Assembly (NCBI GenBank): GCA_937928595.1
Contig: CALGJV010000010.1
Location: 62,001-126,000 of the forward strand
DNA length: 64,000 bases
From: an uncultured Phycisphaerae bacterium
GTDB lineage: Bacteria; Planctomycetota; Phycisphaerae; UBA1845; Fen-1342
Direction of reading: 5' to 3'
Part shown: in pieces, positions 63,687 through 64,000 of the stretch
Numbering within the stretch: position 1 is the first letter of the stretch
How the letters are laid out: every line of letters starts with the position of its first letter
The notes under the pieces: model-generated
Told to the model about the DNA's origin: nothing
The model's input: only the letters and a program-made list of their open reading frames with translations
Database searches by the model: none
Made by a program: the position numbers and the translations under genes

Positions 63687-64000
63687 TACTCATTCCAGAC
63701 GCGGTGGGCCAGAACGACCGTGATGTCGTCCGGTTGCACGCCGCCCTCGGTGAAGTTCCGCAGGTCGGTCAGCATCTCCTTGAGCATCGTGCTGGCGAGC
63801 TGGCCGAACCCGTCGCAGACGATGTTCAGGAACCGGTCCTCGCCGAACGTCTCGCCCTTGCGGCTCTTGGCGGTGGTCACACCCGAGGTGAACAGCACCA
63901 CGGTCTCGCCCGGCTCGAGCTGCTCGGGCAGGAGCGCGTAGGCCGCGTTCTTGTCGAGTGAGAGGGGCGGTGACGGTTCGGCCGGACCCAGCCGGCGCGC
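63686..64000 (-). CDS. SpoIIE/PP2C-like phosphatase, C-terminal part (cut by window edge)
   Basis: The last 104 codons of a longer minus-strand gene; the start lies beyond base 64000. It has the C-terminal pattern of SpoIIE-type serine phosphatases: LLPEQLEPGETVVLFTSGVTTAK, GEDRFLNIVCD and a final DDITVVLAHR with the metal aspartate. The usual TDG motif reads TSG, so one metal ligand is Ser. Such proteins control anti-sigma factor partners. No upstream domain can be seen. Confidence 0.75.
   Translation of the reverse strand, partial: ARRLGPAEPSPPLSLDKNAAYALLPEQLEPGETVVLFTSGVTTAKSRKGETFGEDRFLNIVCDGFGQLASTMLKEMLTDLRNFTEGGVQPDDITVVLAHRVWNE

Overview
The window is very GC-rich (roughly 70%) bacterial DNA, densely coded on both strands. 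I think it comes from a member of the Planctomycetota, probably Phycisphaerae-like. The reasons are several secreted proteins with dockerin-type repeats (GDLNCDG...FDDIDPFVLAL), cysteine-rich GACC...ECAAAGGTY modules, two PEP-CTERM surface proteins, and a DUF1080 plus SGNH-hydrolase fusion. This is inferred from protein character; no rRNA or tRNA gene was seen to confirm it.

Layout. 1-9.0 kb: class V aminotransferase, hslU, a DUF1080/SGNH hydrolase, a glutamine-synthetase-like protein that has lost most metal-site residues, a hemerythrin-like protein and an M3 peptidase. 9.0-16 kb: groES-groEL, a probable PilZ protein beside a REC-GGDEF-HD-GYP-like c-di-GMP protein, an L,D-transpeptidase and rnc. 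16-20.3 kb: two minus-strand secreted dockerin proteins. 20.7-25.4 kb: a tight five-gene plus-strand operon (disordered protein, long coiled coil, SUMF1/FGE-fold protein, zinc-ribbon GTPase, putative GTPase-associated GAP1-like protein), the best candidate for a poorly described system. 25.5-36.7 kb: a minus-strand exoprotein region with a 1688-aa multidomain protein, a shorter paralogue, an FG-GAP/dockerin protein and a tandem PEP-CTERM pair that has its own sigma70-like promoter and a strong terminator. 37-39.7 kb: a ChaN-like lipoprotein and an aldehyde dehydrogenase.

39.9-51.2 kb is a complete-looking [FeFe]-hydrogenase locus. It holds a Rex operator and rex, then hydC-hydB-hydA (NADH-linked hydrogenase subunits), a histidine kinase built on a hydrogenase-like H-cluster domain, a stand-alone receiver, a receiver-kinase hybrid, and the maturases hydE and hydG. 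HydF was not found. The arrangement suggests NADH/NAD+ control by Rex plus a second, possibly hydrogen- or redox-sensing, phosphorelay.

51.3-64 kb is mostly housekeeping: an aldo/keto reductase split by one in-frame amber codon, a small lipoprotein, a secreted cyclophilin, a 2-hydroxyacid dehydrogenase with an ACT-like tail, an M24 peptidase-accB-accC operon, rpmB-gatC, a CapD/WbpM-type nucleotide-sugar dehydratase with a secreted protein gene upstream, a DAHP synthase, and the 3' end of a SpoIIE/PP2C-like phosphatase cut by the window edge.
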